Positions 24,776 to 36,600 of a stretch of 64,000 nucleotides of DNA are shown here, in pieces. Below the pieces are notes generated by a model, which was not told the origin of the DNA, searched no databases, and was given only the letters and a program-made list of their open reading frames with translations. Made by a program: the position numbers and the translations under genes. The stretch's first letter is position 1; each line of letters opens with the position of its first letter. The DNA comes from Brachypterus glaber (Eukaryota; Arthropoda; Insecta; Coleoptera; Kateretidae): positions 39,199,229-39,263,228 of the forward strand of contig OY294047.1 in assembly GCA_958510825.1 (NCBI GenBank). Direction: 5' to 3'.

Positions 24776-26070
24776 CTATTACATGTTACGTAAACCTTGA
24801 AAATTTTCATTTTATTAAACCACTGTATTTTTTTCTTTAAAAATAAAATATTTTTAATAAGTAGAATTGTGCTTTTTTTTCCTGTAATAATCTAAAATTC
24901 CGCTTTTCAGGTTACTATTTTATATTTAATTTGACAAAGATTTTTATTATATTTTCGGTATTGTGGAGAGAATTTGTGTTTGGAAAATTAAAAACAAAAA
25001 GGGCATTATTGGAGAAAAATAAGAATTCTAATTTATTAACACCTCATGTTGCATGTTTTATAGCCAAAAAATCTAATTTATTAGTTTATTTTTTGTTGAA
25101 GATGGCGTTAAATTATTTTAGTAAAACAACTGCACATTGTAGTTCTCAAATTCATAATCAGGTTACCCTGGGCCTTAATAAGCATCGTTGTGGGTACACA
25201 ATGAGAAATTGTATCTAGCCGCAAAAACATAACTCCTAACTCTGCAAGAGTATATCACAAACCCCAGTAAAATATAGTTACAAACAGACTGGTTGTTTAT
25301 TAACTCTTTACACTATATCTGGAAGAGTATAATTTTTCAAATTTTTAATTACCATACATTAATAAGTTTATATAGTTTTTTTTTATTAAATTATTGTGTA
25401 CCCAATAACTTAATACAGGACGAATGTTCAACCCTAAATTTCAGAAAAAAAAACCATATAGTTAAACAAAAACCTAAGATATAAATAAATATAAAAGGCG
25501 CAAATTTTCAAAATATAATAAAATAGAAAAACAAAAAATCTTATGACAAATAAGCTATTAGGAGTATATCAAAGAATATGAAGCATTGTATAATCCTTAG
25601 GTCTTGTTTAATCTAAAATTTAATAATGTTGAAAATAAAGTAGCTGTTTGTTGCTGAAAAACGAGCGTGTTTGTTAATTTTCACGTTTTTTCACTTCTAC
25701 CCCCTTTGGAGGGTGATAAATAACAAATAAACTAGACGAATTTAGGATAACGCAACGTTCAAAATTGCATTTCAAACTAAATTAACTCTTTTTCAATTTC
25801 AGTTGTATGTCACTATCGGTGAATTATATCAAATTGAAATAAAATTTCAGGTTGAGCCAATTTTTCCCAAGTTTAATTGTACAGATTTAATTGTTAATAT
25901 AAAATATCTGAAGAATAGTTAGTTTTATGCAACATACGAGGCAATATATCTGTTTCAAATTTGAAGTCAATATTTTACAGAGGTTCAAAGTAAAGGAGCT
26001 GTATCATTTAAACTCACATATTAATCTAAAAAAATCCACCAATAAATACATTCTGGTAAAATTAAACTTA
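24776..26070. other. No gene; faint family B trace
   Basis: AT-rich. A 95-codon plus frame at 24931-25218 matches nothing recognised. Near 25955-26010, the phrases CAAATTTGAAGTCAATATTT and AGAGGTTCAAAGTAAAGGAG resemble the right arm of the Tc1-like family B, probably a decayed fragment. Confidence 0.35.
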
Positions 26071-26099
26071 TTATTCCATCAATCTATTTTCTAATCATC

Positions 26100-26172
26100 G
26101 TACAGAGTGATATTGGTAGACTGACAGTTTCGGGCTGCTGGCCCTCTTCAGTACCAAGAGTCAACTCTGCAC
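26100..26172 (-). ncRNA. Type I hammerhead ribozyme, minus strand, intact
   Basis: Read on the minus strand this 73-nt motif is identical to the plus copy at 26293-26365. Outer stem I is 26172-26164 with 26108-26100 (9 bp, one G-U). Inner stem I is TTGGTA/TACCAA (26118-26113 with 26157-26152). The core CUGAAGA is at 26151-26145. Stem II is GGGC/GCCC with loop CAGCA. GAAA follows, and stem III is ACU-GUC-AGU. Nucleotide 17 is the C at complement position 26119, so cleavage is predicted between 26119 and 26118. All catalytic-core residues are present. Confidence 0.9.
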
Positions 26173-26292
26173 GCTGATTAAGAAAACGTTTTTAGACTTT
26201 ACTCGCAAAAGGAATATAGCCATTAGATTGATGTAGACTTGTGCGCCATCTATTTCTAGATGTAGACAACTACTCATACCTTCTTAATCAGC

Positions 26293-26365
26293 GTGCAGAG
26301 TTGACTCTTGGTACTGAAGAGGGCCAGCAGCCCGAAACTGTCAGTCTACCAATATCACTCTGTAC
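26293..26365 (+). ncRNA. Type I hammerhead ribozyme, plus strand, intact
   Basis: The elements in order are: outer stem I GUGCAGAGU (26293-26301) pairing with ACUCUGUAC (26357-26365), 9 bp with one G-U; a 6-nt/4-nt internal loop (UGACUC / UAUC); inner stem I UUGGUA (26308-26313) with UACCAA (26347-26352); core CUGAAGA (26314-26320); stem II GGGC-CAGCA-GCCC (26321-26333); GAA plus A15.1 (26334-26337); stem III ACU-GUC-AGU (26337-26345); C17 at 26346. Cleavage is predicted after 26346. N7 is A, a variable position. The 3-bp stem III and the stem I internal loop fit the retroelement class of hammerheads. Confidence 0.92.
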
Positions 26366-26452
26366 GATGATTAGAAAATAGATTGATGGAATAATAAATT
26401 AATATTTTTATAATTTTGTTTAAAATTAAAAATTTCTGTCCTTACTAAAATT

Positions 26453-27797
26453 AAACTTTATTTAATAATACCTATAAATAAATTTTGATTTTTTTTTAAA
26501 GTACGTTATACATCTAGATTACTAAAAGCTTTATATATAGAAAACGTAACACGTTGGCAAATTAAAAAAAAAAAGGAAAAATAAATATTATCTGCAGTGG
26601 AAATATATAGTTTCAAATAAATTAAAGTGAAAGAAATAGAATAGTAACTTTTTTGATATTGGATTTATGTCTAGTTTTCCGTATAATAGATTTGACTTGT
26701 AAGATTTGTAGAGTCGAATTTCTCTCGCGGAAATATATCGTAGATCTTTATCAATAAATTATATATAAAATGTAGTTTTATAACTTTTTACTGCTATGAA
26801 ATACGCACAGTTATATAGATAGTACCTATTAATTTTCCAAGAAATCCAAATAAAAAATATTTGAGGCAAATCTGTAACTGACGAACATAAAAGGCCGAAA
26901 ACTACAGATTGTGTTTTGTATACTTGCTGGGGCGTACCAAACGGACATCGGTGGGGGAGGGAGAGTACCAACTAATAAAAATAAATGAAATAACTATCGT
27001 CTATATAAGAAGCTTTGACCCAAGCGAAAAGTTTGATAACTAAAAAAAGTCCTTATCTCTGGAGAAAAAACTAACTAATTTCCCAAATTGCACAAAGAAT
27101 TTCCCAACTTTTCAAAGAGAGGATGGGGGAGGCTGAAAAAATTATGTTTAAACTGGAGTACGGATGGGATGTCAGTTGTAAATTTTGGAAATTCATGAAC
27201 ATTGTGAAACTTTCTTGTTTCAAAAAATGGTATATTATTTTATAAGTAGAAAAATTAATGTTAACCGATGAGCAAAAAGTCAGAAAACTACTACTTTTTA
27301 CAGTGTGGATACTATCCACTGGATAGCCTATACCCCTTTCTACCAATATCCATCGGTCCTTTGCTTTAACCATTCTTTGAAACTTGAATTGGTTTCAGGG
27401 CTACCGTGAGATATTTTTAACTGTAGGTATGGAGCTATTATTACTGTAAATTTTGGAAATTCGACAACATTGTAGAAGTTTCTTTTACATTAAAAAAAAA
27501 GAACAACGGACATGATTCGCATATTTGGCGACAACAGGAAAAGCCATACAACAGCTGGAATACAGTATGCAGAACATTTTTTCAGAATTATAAACAATTA
27601 CGGACAAACCGTTTAATACCTAGATTCTTCGGTAAATATTTATGTTTTTATTTGCAATTTTTAAAATTACCTTTTTCTTTGAGAAGCCGATATCCATATT
27701 TTTTCACAATTGCATTAAACAAACTAAAACATAGTGTAATATTTAATTAATCAAATTTTTGTCATCAAAGGTTTAATCTGCACAATATTTTAGTGTA
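26453..27797. other. No gene; one dispersed direct repeat
   Basis: TGTAAATTTTGGAAATTC occurs at 27177 and at 27445. Both copies continue for about 42 bp with similar sequence (AACATTGTGAAACTTTCTT versus AACATTGTAGAAGTTTCTTT). The spacing is about 268 bp. A 100-codon minus frame (27071-27373) spans the first copy and matches no family. The rest is AT-rich. Confidence 0.4.
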
Positions 27798-27828
27798 ATA
27801 TATACTGTAACATTGTTACAGTATATTT
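27798..27828. repeat. Short near-perfect palindrome
   Basis: AATATACTGTAACA and TTGTTACAGTATATT form a 13-14-bp stem with almost no loop, followed by a T-run. It may be the relic of a tiny foldback. Confidence 0.6.
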
Positions 27829-29090
27829 TTTATTAAACCGATAAGGGATAAGTTTCTACAAAACAGCTCAACCCCGTTTTTCTCAAGGGTTTGAATCAGA
27901 ACTTAAAATTACACTATAAAATATAAAAAAATTGGACGAAATAAAGCTGTTGTAAACTCATTTGTATTGCTTTACTGGTCAATAATGATTAAAAGGCGGA
28001 AAATAGGTAGCCTATGCGTAATTTCGGCGTCATACATAATGTTAAGGTAGTGTGGGTTGCATATTATTTCTCTCGAAACGCAAAACTACTTATTCTTGAA
28101 CTTCACTTCGCACGAAAATTGAGGAACTTTACTTCTACTACTCGGGACCGTGAGAAGCGGTCGTTCACGGAAATTTTGACATATAAGTTAGTCGCGCGCA
28201 TTCGAACATAACCCTATTTTTGCTTTGGTTTTGTGTTGTTAATTTGAATACCGTTTTGTTTTATAATAGTTAATCGTAATTAATAAAAGATTTTTTATAT
28301 TTATAAATTATTATACATATTATGATAATAATAATATAACGAAGGATGATTTGGAAATTGTGGGGGCTGTTGCCCTTTTGGGAGATTAATAAAATTTAGA
28401 AGGATTTTTTTTGCTGACTGCTAGTTGGCGCAGATCTTTTTCTGGTTTTATTTTCAGTAATTTCTTACTAATAATATATTATACTTCTATATATTAATTA
28501 AAAAAATATTTAAACCTCAGCACTTGTTTACAAAAAAAGTAAATTAATGACAGCTTGTCACAAGCTGCTTGTACACACAAACTCGTGCGCATAATCTGAT
28601 TGGTTAAAATCCACTAAAATACTTGGCAACGCTGCAGCCGGCTGCAGAGATCCCATCACGCTCCCTGCTCTTCAAGAATAGCATTTTTTAACTTTGGGGA
28701 ACTTTGATATGATGTGATCAGTTCCCTTCCTACGAAAATTGTTCACGTTCTCTCGATACCCAGCAGTGAAGAAACGTGTTGACTGATGACATTTGCTTCT
28801 TTCCGTCCGATGGCTAATAATGATATAATTACCTTTAAATTTAACTACCAGCCCATTTAATTTTTGACCTGTTATTAATGAATATTAAATTATTTTTGGT
28901 ATTAAAAATTATGAATAAGAAATTAATTGCAAATATTTGCAGCTTGGAAGATTATTTATCTTTTAAAAATATGCATGGGAACAGTTAGAAATAAAAAAAT
29001 AAGCCGTAAAGACATGTATTGCTTCGTATTCAATAGTATACTATTTTACCGCTGTTTTTTATATGCTTTCCATAATATATTTTTGTTTAG
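27829..29090. other. No gene seen
   Basis: AT-rich, with ordinary-composition patches at 28000-28200 and 28560-28790. A short palindrome AGCTTGTCACAAGCT lies near 28552. The 65-codon frame at 28014-28211 is not recognised. Confidence 0.35.
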
Positions 29091-29285
29091 CCCGTTGGTG
29101 CACCATTTTTTTAATATTTTATTAAAACAATTCCAATTTTTTTTTTCAAATAGCCACCCTTTGCCAAATAAGGATTTATCATACACCGTTAGAAAGCTTA
29201 TTATATAACCTTTTTAACGATGTATCACAAGGGGAAGGTTGCTATTTGAAAAAAAAAAGTTGTGATGGGATGGTGCAAGGGGGTG
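29091..29285. mobile_element. Foldback element, about 195 bp
   Basis: The left arm has GTTGGTGCACCAT, TTTTTTTCAAATAGCCACC and CATACACCGTTAGAAAGCTT. The right arm is the reverse complement with gaps (AACGATGTATCACAAGGGGA, GGTTGCTATTTGAAAAAAA, GATGGTGCAAGGGGG). The 93-codon frame spanning part of it is a by-product. Confidence 0.7.
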
Positions 29286-31236
29286 AAAATTTTGATAGCT
29301 TTTTATACACCAAAATTTGCATAATAAACAATAAAAATCAACCTATCCGAGCATTTTTTTTTAAGTTAATCGGGTGATTCCAGACTTAATGTACGCACTG
29401 TATATAAAATTTTTGATCTGATGTAAATTTTGAGCAATTTGGAAATTTGAAAACTATCGTGTAATACTTAAGTACTTTTCAAGTACAATGTGCTATGAAG
29501 AGTATAAAATCGATCAACATTTTTCATATCTGTCGATTTGGACGTTGAATTATCGATTTATTGCTTAATTTCGGCCGATATCCACACAAGAACCAATTAA
29601 AACCCTGCTTGAAGACCACAAGTTTCATAAGTGGTTAGAATCCACTTACTCGATTTTTCAGGAGGAACAAAAATTTTATTTATTTTTTGTGGAACATACA
29701 TGTTGTTAAACCATATTTAAAAATCGATAGCAGTTTGGTATTGTCAAACTTATATATAAATAATTTAAGAAAACAGTAAGCATAAAAAAAGTTAGTTATT
29801 AGTTAATTATTAAGAAAGGATAACGCCATAAAAAAAAAGAAAAATGTTTTTATGAAACTTCAAACTATTGAGTTTTTGCAATCGCCGAATAAAATCCGGT
29901 TTCGAAATTTTAAAATTCAAAATGGCAGATCCAATATGGCGGGCGTAATTTTAAAAATTGGAACTATTTTTACAAAAATGTATAATTGGGGTTTTTTGGG
30001 GTCGCTAAAACTGAATCTGATAAAATAATTTATGTAAAAAATTAGGCCACACTGTTTTTTAATTTTCTGCGTCGTTATTTTGACAAGTTTGAATTATTCT
30101 GGTTAAAAATAGACGAAAATTAGGAGACAGTTGAAAAAATGCAAAAAAATAGAAGTATGCGTAGGAGTACCTATCATGTCATTATAAAGCCCAAAGCTTC
30201 GCTACAGGAGCTAGAGCCACAGGACAAAAAAGATGAGTCATACTACTGATTTCATGTAAAAAACGCCAAGTAGTAGTAGTATGACATTTAACCCCTTATT
30301 AAACTTCACTCTTCACTTAAAACCAACTGAAAATTGAGCAAGTGACGACCTTAAATGAAGTAGACACGAGAGCATGAAATACAGGTTGGGCAGCTTTGAC
30401 GCCATTATTCATATGGTTTTATTTTTTTGATTTTCTCAACTCGCCTTGTTTTTGTTTCCCCGCATGCGAGGTGAATTCCATTCTGCATTGGATTTCTGTT
30501 AATTTTTACCGATGTCGTTGTCTTGCTGCTTCTTTTCAATCCCGCACAATCGAACAAAAAGCTTAAATTGCAGGCAAAAATATATATTTGATAATAGTTG
30601 CTACTATAAGGAAATGTTGTTATTAACCTCTTCAATACCATTTCGCCAACGGTGGCAAAATAAGAAATTTGCGATTTTTTACCAAGATTGCTATATGCGA
30701 AATTTCTATGGCAAAAGATCTTTTTTAATATTGTTTTGAAAACGATGTGACTATAATTACTTATTTTTCCTGCTCAAACTTGGTACTCCGAACTATAAAT
30801 ATTTACGCGTGGGTCTGAAGAGGTTAAAAATTAACAATTTATTATTAATTCTATTTAATCTGGAAATTTAAACAAAAATTCAGTATAAACTTTGATAAAA
30901 TTCAAAAAATACTTGATTGTAAATACCAATTACCAGTTTTAATTGCAACATTTATCATGCCGAAGTTAATTTACAAAAAATTAAATTAAATAAAACTTTC
31001 AAAATCAATAGATTTTAAAACTTTTAATTTTTACTCTCTAGATTACAATTAGTGTTATATTATTCAAAATATTTTTTTTTTTAATTTTGACAGTACTGCT
31101 CAGTGAATTCCGCAAAGAGAAGAGTCTAACAGCAGTTGGGTGACATAAACATTTTTGAGAACCACTGATATACGTTCTGACATTTATTCTTAAAATGTAA
31201 GAAATATTCCTGTAACTTAAATAATAAGTATCTAGA
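29286..31236. other. No gene; small hairpin at 30237-30285
   Basis: GTCATACTACT (30237) and AGTAGTATGAC (30275) form an 11-bp perfect stem around a loop of about 27 nt. CAAAATGGCAGATCCAATAT near 29920 looks like part of a dispersed repeat. Overlapping 75- and 78-codon frames at 30405-30739 match nothing known. Confidence 0.4.
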
Positions 31237-31238
31237 TA

Positions 31239-31747
31239 CAGGGTGTCCCGAAAATATACCGTCAAACTTTAAGGGGTGGTAGAGGACATCAAAACTAACA
31301 TTTTTTGTTTAGTAAACATGTGTCCGCAAATGAGCCGTTAGGGCTGTAGAGCAAAAAAATTATTTGGTATTATTCTACAAAAAAAGTTTAGGACATTAAT
31401 TAAATCACTTTTTGCTTATTTAGGACTTTTGGACAAATAAATGATGGTTTACAATAATTGTTTAAAATGTTGAAAATTGACAATCACCAATTTTCAGGAC
31501 TTCTGTATGGGGTTATAAATCTGTATGGGGCTAGGAAAAGTTATTTTATACTTTTTAGTCCTATTTATTTTATACTTTTTAGTCCATTTTAAAAACGTGT
31601 TATATTAAAAATTTTGTTTTTATTTAAATAATTATTTTTGCTCTACAACGGTTCATTTGCGGACATATGTTTACTCAACAAAAAATGTCTGTTTTGATGT
31701 CCGCTACCACCCTTTAAAGTTTGTCGGTATGTTTTCGGAACACCCTG
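31239..31747. mobile_element. TA-flanked element with CAGGGTGTCC ends, 509 bp
   Basis: The left end CAGGGTGTCCCGAAAATATA and the right end (inverted CAGGGTGTTCCGAAAACATA) head arms of about 115 bp. These share GACATCAAAACTAACATTTT, AACATGTGTCCGCAAATGAG and TAGAGCAAAAA with few changes. TA lies on each side. The interior is AT-rich and non-coding. CAGGGTGT termini are common among insect DNA-transposon derivatives; the superfamily is not assigned. Confidence 0.88.
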
Positions 31748-31948
31748 TACAGTAATGGTACTCAAAAATGTCGGACTTAACTGCTACATTTAATGGCAAA
31801 CCTTGCCAGACACTTTCCTGCGTATAAGGTAATATTATGAATATGGAACATGGAAAACAATATAAGAAAGACTTTAACTGACTTTCGAACTAGCTTCTAG
31901 GGAGTGTCTCGCCTTCACCAAATTTAAATTATTAATTAACTAAAAAAA

Positions 31949-32029
31949 GCCCTGTGAGAGTCGAACTCATGCTAGCCGGCGCATCAGGATTTGAATTAGA
32001 TGTCCTAATCCGCTCGGCTATACTAAACT
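31949..32029 (-). pseudogene. tRNA-like relic, class II (Leu-like) or SINE head
   Basis: The minus strand contains an A-box-like TATAGCCGAGCGGATTAGG and a B-box-like GAGTTCGACTC, with a long variable region between (CCGGCTAG), as in tRNA-Leu or tRNA-Ser. The loop TTCAAAT aligns with a CAA anticodon loop. The 3' side CACAGGGC runs directly into T7, a Pol III terminator. The acceptor stem does not pair with the 5' side and the anticodon stem has several mismatches, so it is unlikely to be a working tRNA. It could be the head of a tRNA-derived SINE. Confidence 0.5.
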
Positions 32030-33049
32030 TTCGTCTTTGTCTTTTTGATCAGATATTTTTTGAGGTGTCCCACTGTGTGGGTTCATTAGTTGGTTAGTGC
32101 GTACGAGAAGAGATTCAGCGGTCGCTATATCTATATTTAATATAAACAGTCGGTTTTCAATAATTTATGTGGTGCAGCCAGCAGTCCCGTCATGGAGTAC
32201 GCGATGTCTCGCTGTCGTTGTTTATTTTGCAACGTGGGAATAAATCTTAGGTAGCTTAAGAATCCTAGTTAATTAAAGGACATTTTCAATTATCGACCAC
32301 ATCGTTAACTGCATTTATCAATACATTACATGTTTTTTTTTTACTCTCTAAATACTGTTCACATTGCAATTTTCAGATTTCCTTCCAGATAAATTAAGTT
32401 AATTACAGTCGCGGTTAAAATCTGGAATCTCAAGAAAATTTCTATAAAGTTCTAGCAAATTGTTATTATTATTTCTGTAGAATTGTTCGTTAAAACATTT
32501 GAAAAATTTAGTTCGTATCCTTTCGTGGGGCGACAGTTACACACCGTTTCAAGTGCGTTTAGATTAAATATATACGATTTTAATTAAAATATTTGCCAGC
32601 CTGTAAAACTGCAACTCCGGACCTTGGCATAAAATGTCTCTATCTAGTATTTTTATGTGGTGTTGATTATTTTGTCGTCGCGCCATTTACGGTATCGCTT
32701 GTCGTCGGTCGGCAGAGAATGACTTTTGAGAACAATCTGAACAAGTGTACATTGACAAATTTTATTAATAATCGAGCCACGTATTTAGCTAATGGTTATG
32801 AGTGGTAATAGTTGTAAGGAACCCTAGCAATTTTGAAGCAGTTAAGAAAAAGGCAAATAGATAATATAATAATTAGTATTTCGATCCATAAACGGAGAAA
32901 ACCAAATAAAGAATGTCGTTAGGCATGTAGTCTATAACAAAATAGAGTTCTTATAAGTTGAGACAGCGTGCTTTGGAATAATTGCAAATGCACACACACA
33001 TACAAAGTGACTGGCAAAAAACGGCTAATTAGTATTAGTGGTGTATAAG
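32030..33049. other. No confirmed gene
   Basis: A TATA-like tract (about 32130-32145) is followed at 32193 by a 20-codon frame whose last codon runs into AGGTAGCT, a donor-like site. A 71-codon frame at 32593-32808 matches nothing recognised. These are weak signals only. Confidence 0.3.
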
Positions 33050-33650
33050 GTCCAGCAACCATATTGAGAATAAAAATCCGGGACGAGAATCCTGTCATTA
33101 ATAAGAACGATTAAATGGCATATAGATTCAAAGATGGACACAGACCTCACAGGGAGAGAATATCTGAAATGGTTCAGATTTCAGCAGAAAGAGCATTGCT
33201 CATAATAACGACGTGTAAACAATGTCAACATTGCCTTTTTCGTATTTCTAGGTACGGATAGTTTCTTTGTTACCGATCAGCCCGCGTGCCTTACCGTTAG
33301 CGACAATTGTAATCAACGTGAATCTTAATTAGCTGACCACCCAGGAGTGCAGTTTTATCCCGAAGCCAGTCGAACAGAGAAATCAGTCTTGGTACAACAC
33401 CTTACCCATTAGCACGAGCTAATGGTTGACTATTTTTAGCCAGGGAAAAAATAATTACGTTCGAGTACCTTGAAAAACCCTGCCGATTCTGGAGCGCGCA
33501 AACTCATTACGAATTTCAATTAACTTAATAGTTCTCTCCATGCCACCATCGATGGACACCTTGTCCCATTTGACCGCCACTTCAATCGCTACTTTCGGAA
33601 ACCTATTTATCCAACATCGAGGCAACCACACAGACAATGTTATACCATAA
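33050..33650. other. GC-elevated unique block, possible regulatory DNA
   Basis: Composition is visibly more balanced than the flanks from about 33050 to 33640, with no repeats or foldbacks. It contains homeodomain-core-like sites such as CTTAATTAGC (about 33325). The single 60-codon minus frame at 33455-33637 is unrecognised. It might be a conserved enhancer-like region or contain an exon. Confidence 0.3.
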
Positions 33651-36600
33651 ATAATTTCCGTTTCATAACAAAAATTTAGTTGTCATAATATAAAGGGGTT
33701 TTTTAAAAAAAACACATATATGTCCATGTTAGAGTTTAATTTTTCCAAACTAAAACAAAAAATATACGTCGTTTAGGAGCAGTTTTAAACACTTTTAAAA
33801 TTAGTACGCCACTGGCTAAAAATTAATAAACAGCGCTGTTGCCAACTTGATTCTGTTTATAAGATTTTTATTTCTAATTCAAAAACTGAAGAAACCTTCT
33901 TACAACATTCTGCTATTAATATTGACTCATTAAAAAACAAAGGGTTAATTTTTCATGATTTTAGAAATCTTTTGAACATTAAATACTTATACTGATATAA
34001 CATATTTTTTTTTTAATTTTACTCACCGCCTTACTAAAAAATATTTGGTTAAAACAACGAAAAATTTATTTGTCCATAATTTTATATTTAGGTATCCAAA
34101 ATAACTACTAAATTTTTAACCCACTTAAAAACTTTTAGTCCTCACCTCACCTCACCTTTTACAAGCCGATTACATGTGATTTTGTTAAAATTCAGCGTGT
34201 GATAGTGTGTTAAAATTCAGCGTGTGATTGTCATTTAAATAACAATTGTAACAAATCTACTCACGACATATCGAGCAGACACAGCTGTTCTGTTGAAATT
34301 ATGAACAAATACAGCTGTAAATAGCTCCATGATCGCGACATGTTTTTAATAAATTACTTACAAATTAAGTGTTTCGTGTAAATAAATTAATTGAATTGAT
34401 AATGCATTTTTCCAATGAATAATGTTTTATTAAAGTGTCGAATTTGAACAAATAGTATTTTGTGTCATTTTTGAGTTAAAATGTTTATTATTTGTTTTAA
34501 TTTATTCGAGGGTATTAAGGTAAAAGTGTTTTTTTTTTTTGTATTTATCATAATAAATATCAGCTCTAAAATCACTAGCGACTCGCTTTAAGCGAGATAG
34601 AAAACCTGGAAAGCAACCTCACGACCCCACGGGCAGCTCGGATAAGGTTTTTTTTAAATAAAATGTTGGATCTTTATAATTCTTCAAATAGATTTCTGAA
34701 ACCAGTGGTTCCTGTGTTTTATGACCGTATTTCTAAATAACCCTGTATGTTATATGAAAGGCGATAGAGTTTGACAGTCTATTAACACTTTATACTTCCT
34801 TGCCAACTTCATAGCAACTGTTATTAAACAATCTTTAATGACAATTGACATGAAGTTAGAAATTAGATTGTTCTTTCGTGAACGTATAATAAACTCATCC
34901 TGTATTATAATAAAATAGGACTTCATAAATTATAAAATGCGTGTGTGCGTAGCTTACGCGATGATATTAAATTATCTTACGTCTCATAAATCTTAATTTC
35001 CCCAAGTATACTCTACCTAGACCTTTTCGATATCTTAATTTTCGCATAAAATCGCAGTTATTAATATTAAGATTGTAAATTATACGTTCATATGGGGGTG
35101 GTTTAATAAGAATAATATTTTGACGGGTTAAATCCAAACGAATGGTAATTGCTGATGTGACCCTCCTCTAACTTTCTTAGTCCCAGAAATCTTTGCACTC
35201 GCGCCTTTTGCGTACTAAGTGCGAAGTAAGAACGGGAATTAGAATTAAGAGGAGTTTCGGGGCAGCCCTGACACTAATTTGAAATTTAAACTAGTAATAA
35301 ATTAGTTTGCATGAATTTAAGTGAGCTCTTTTAGATTTACTGCCGTGTTCAAAGTTTTAAACTTTAAATTTTATAAGCTGGGTATTATTGATTTACTTTT
35401 TACTCGGTAAAAGTTTTTAAACCTATAAAAGATTCAAAAATAACTTTCGTCCAAAGGAACTTTCAAGAGATTAAAGCTCTTGTACTTTTTATTAACTGAA
35501 CCTATGATTTACGAGCAAATGAACCCAGCTGCGTTAGAAGAGTGTCGAAACAGGGGCAAAGTTGTTCAGCCCCGTTGTTTTGTTTTATTAATTGTAATTT
35601 TGTATTTATAGTCTAACCCTTTACCAATTATTCCCAGTCTATTTTGCTTGCTCGTAACGGTTTTAATTACTAATTAACGACATTTTCACAACAAAATAAC
35701 AAATTACCCAATAAGTAATAGTAATTATAGGTATTTTTACAACACCCAATCGAAAATAAATTCCGGATTAATTAAAACTACACACTTTGCTGTTAATTAA
35801 AGAACGAGAGTTTATTATTAACGGGAACAGTAATTTAAATGGTCACACATTTACCAATAGCGCCCAATGCGACAATATATAAACAATAAGGAAACTCAAA
35901 TAAAACAACTATTCTTCCTAGTCTATACAATTAATTAGTATTATTAAATATTATATAAATATTTGGATAATAAATAGATACGTATTGACAAAACGGAAAT
36001 GTATTATATGATGAGTTATTGCGAGGTGGCGCCTCAGTCGTGACAAAATATAAGCAATGCCAATCATTAAAGAAGGTTGTGCTTCTTAGTTATAGAAGGT
36101 AGGCCTTGGCCACCTTAATTATGTGAGTAGCTGGATAAAACGCTTATCTTAGCTGTACCGTTGTAAGTCCAGTAGAAACAGAATATTTAATATATCAATG
36201 CGAAATCTTTCAGGAATGTATTGTATGCACAACAAACATACTTTGCGTAGTACAGGTTTCCTATTTGATTAACAAAATGACAGTGCGCCGTAAATCCACA
36301 TTAATAAAGCCGTACGTTCGAACATTGAATTTGCCTGGTTGGCTAGTGCTCATAAATTTCTTTATTTTACATTTTACACGATACGCAAACCGACATTCGT
36401 TATAAATTAATCATGTATAAGACTATACCCGTGGCCATTTTTACCAATCATCAACATCCTTAGATCAATTTTCATAACGAGATTTGTTTCCCGTTATCTT
36501 CACATATTGAGCTTCAATTGCAACTAACTATATACTCTAGTATGATATTTCCATTTCAATGTAATGACTTACTTTACTTTGTATTGTCTATACAATATCC
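33651..36600. other. No gene; short direct repeat at 34184-34228
   Basis: GTTAAAATTCAGCGTGTGAT is repeated exactly at 34184 and 34209, a 25-bp period. CTCACCTCACCTCACC precedes it at about 34141. Near 34700-34750 ATTTCTAAATAACCCTGTAT resembles the outer end of family A copy 3 (47.7 kb), perhaps a fragment. The remainder is AT-rich unique DNA with balanced patches at 35150-35270 and 36040-36160. Confidence 0.4.

Larger units (their letters stand above)
26071..26452. mobile_element. Penelope-type terminal repeat pair, head-to-head
   Basis: Two copies of the same repeat face away from each other. The minus-strand copy (about 26282 down to 26071) begins GGTATGAGTAGTTGTCTACA, runs through ATTCCTTTTGCG and ACGTTTTCTTAATCAG, and then a hammerhead. 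The plus-strand copy (26281-26452) starts at TTCTTAATCAG, carries the identical hammerhead, and continues into the tail ending AATTTCTGTCCTTACT. Both end GATTAGAAAATAGATTGATG then GAATAATAA. Inverted, partly truncated long repeats bearing hammerheads are known for Penelope-like elements. No reverse transcriptase or GIY-YIG frame lies between or near them. Confidence 0.7.

Noticed and set aside
24568..24840. 90-codon plus-strand frame
   Set aside because: It spans the foldback at 24650-24775 and overlaps an opposite-strand frame; there is no family resemblance.
31949..32029. Functional tRNA-Leu gene
   Set aside because: The acceptor stem does not pair and the anticodon stem has multiple mismatches.
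32193..32255. Short frame starting at an ATG after a TATA-like tract, ending at a donor-like site
   Set aside because: Only 20 codons, unrecognised, and each signal is weak; such combinations are expected by chance in 64 kb.
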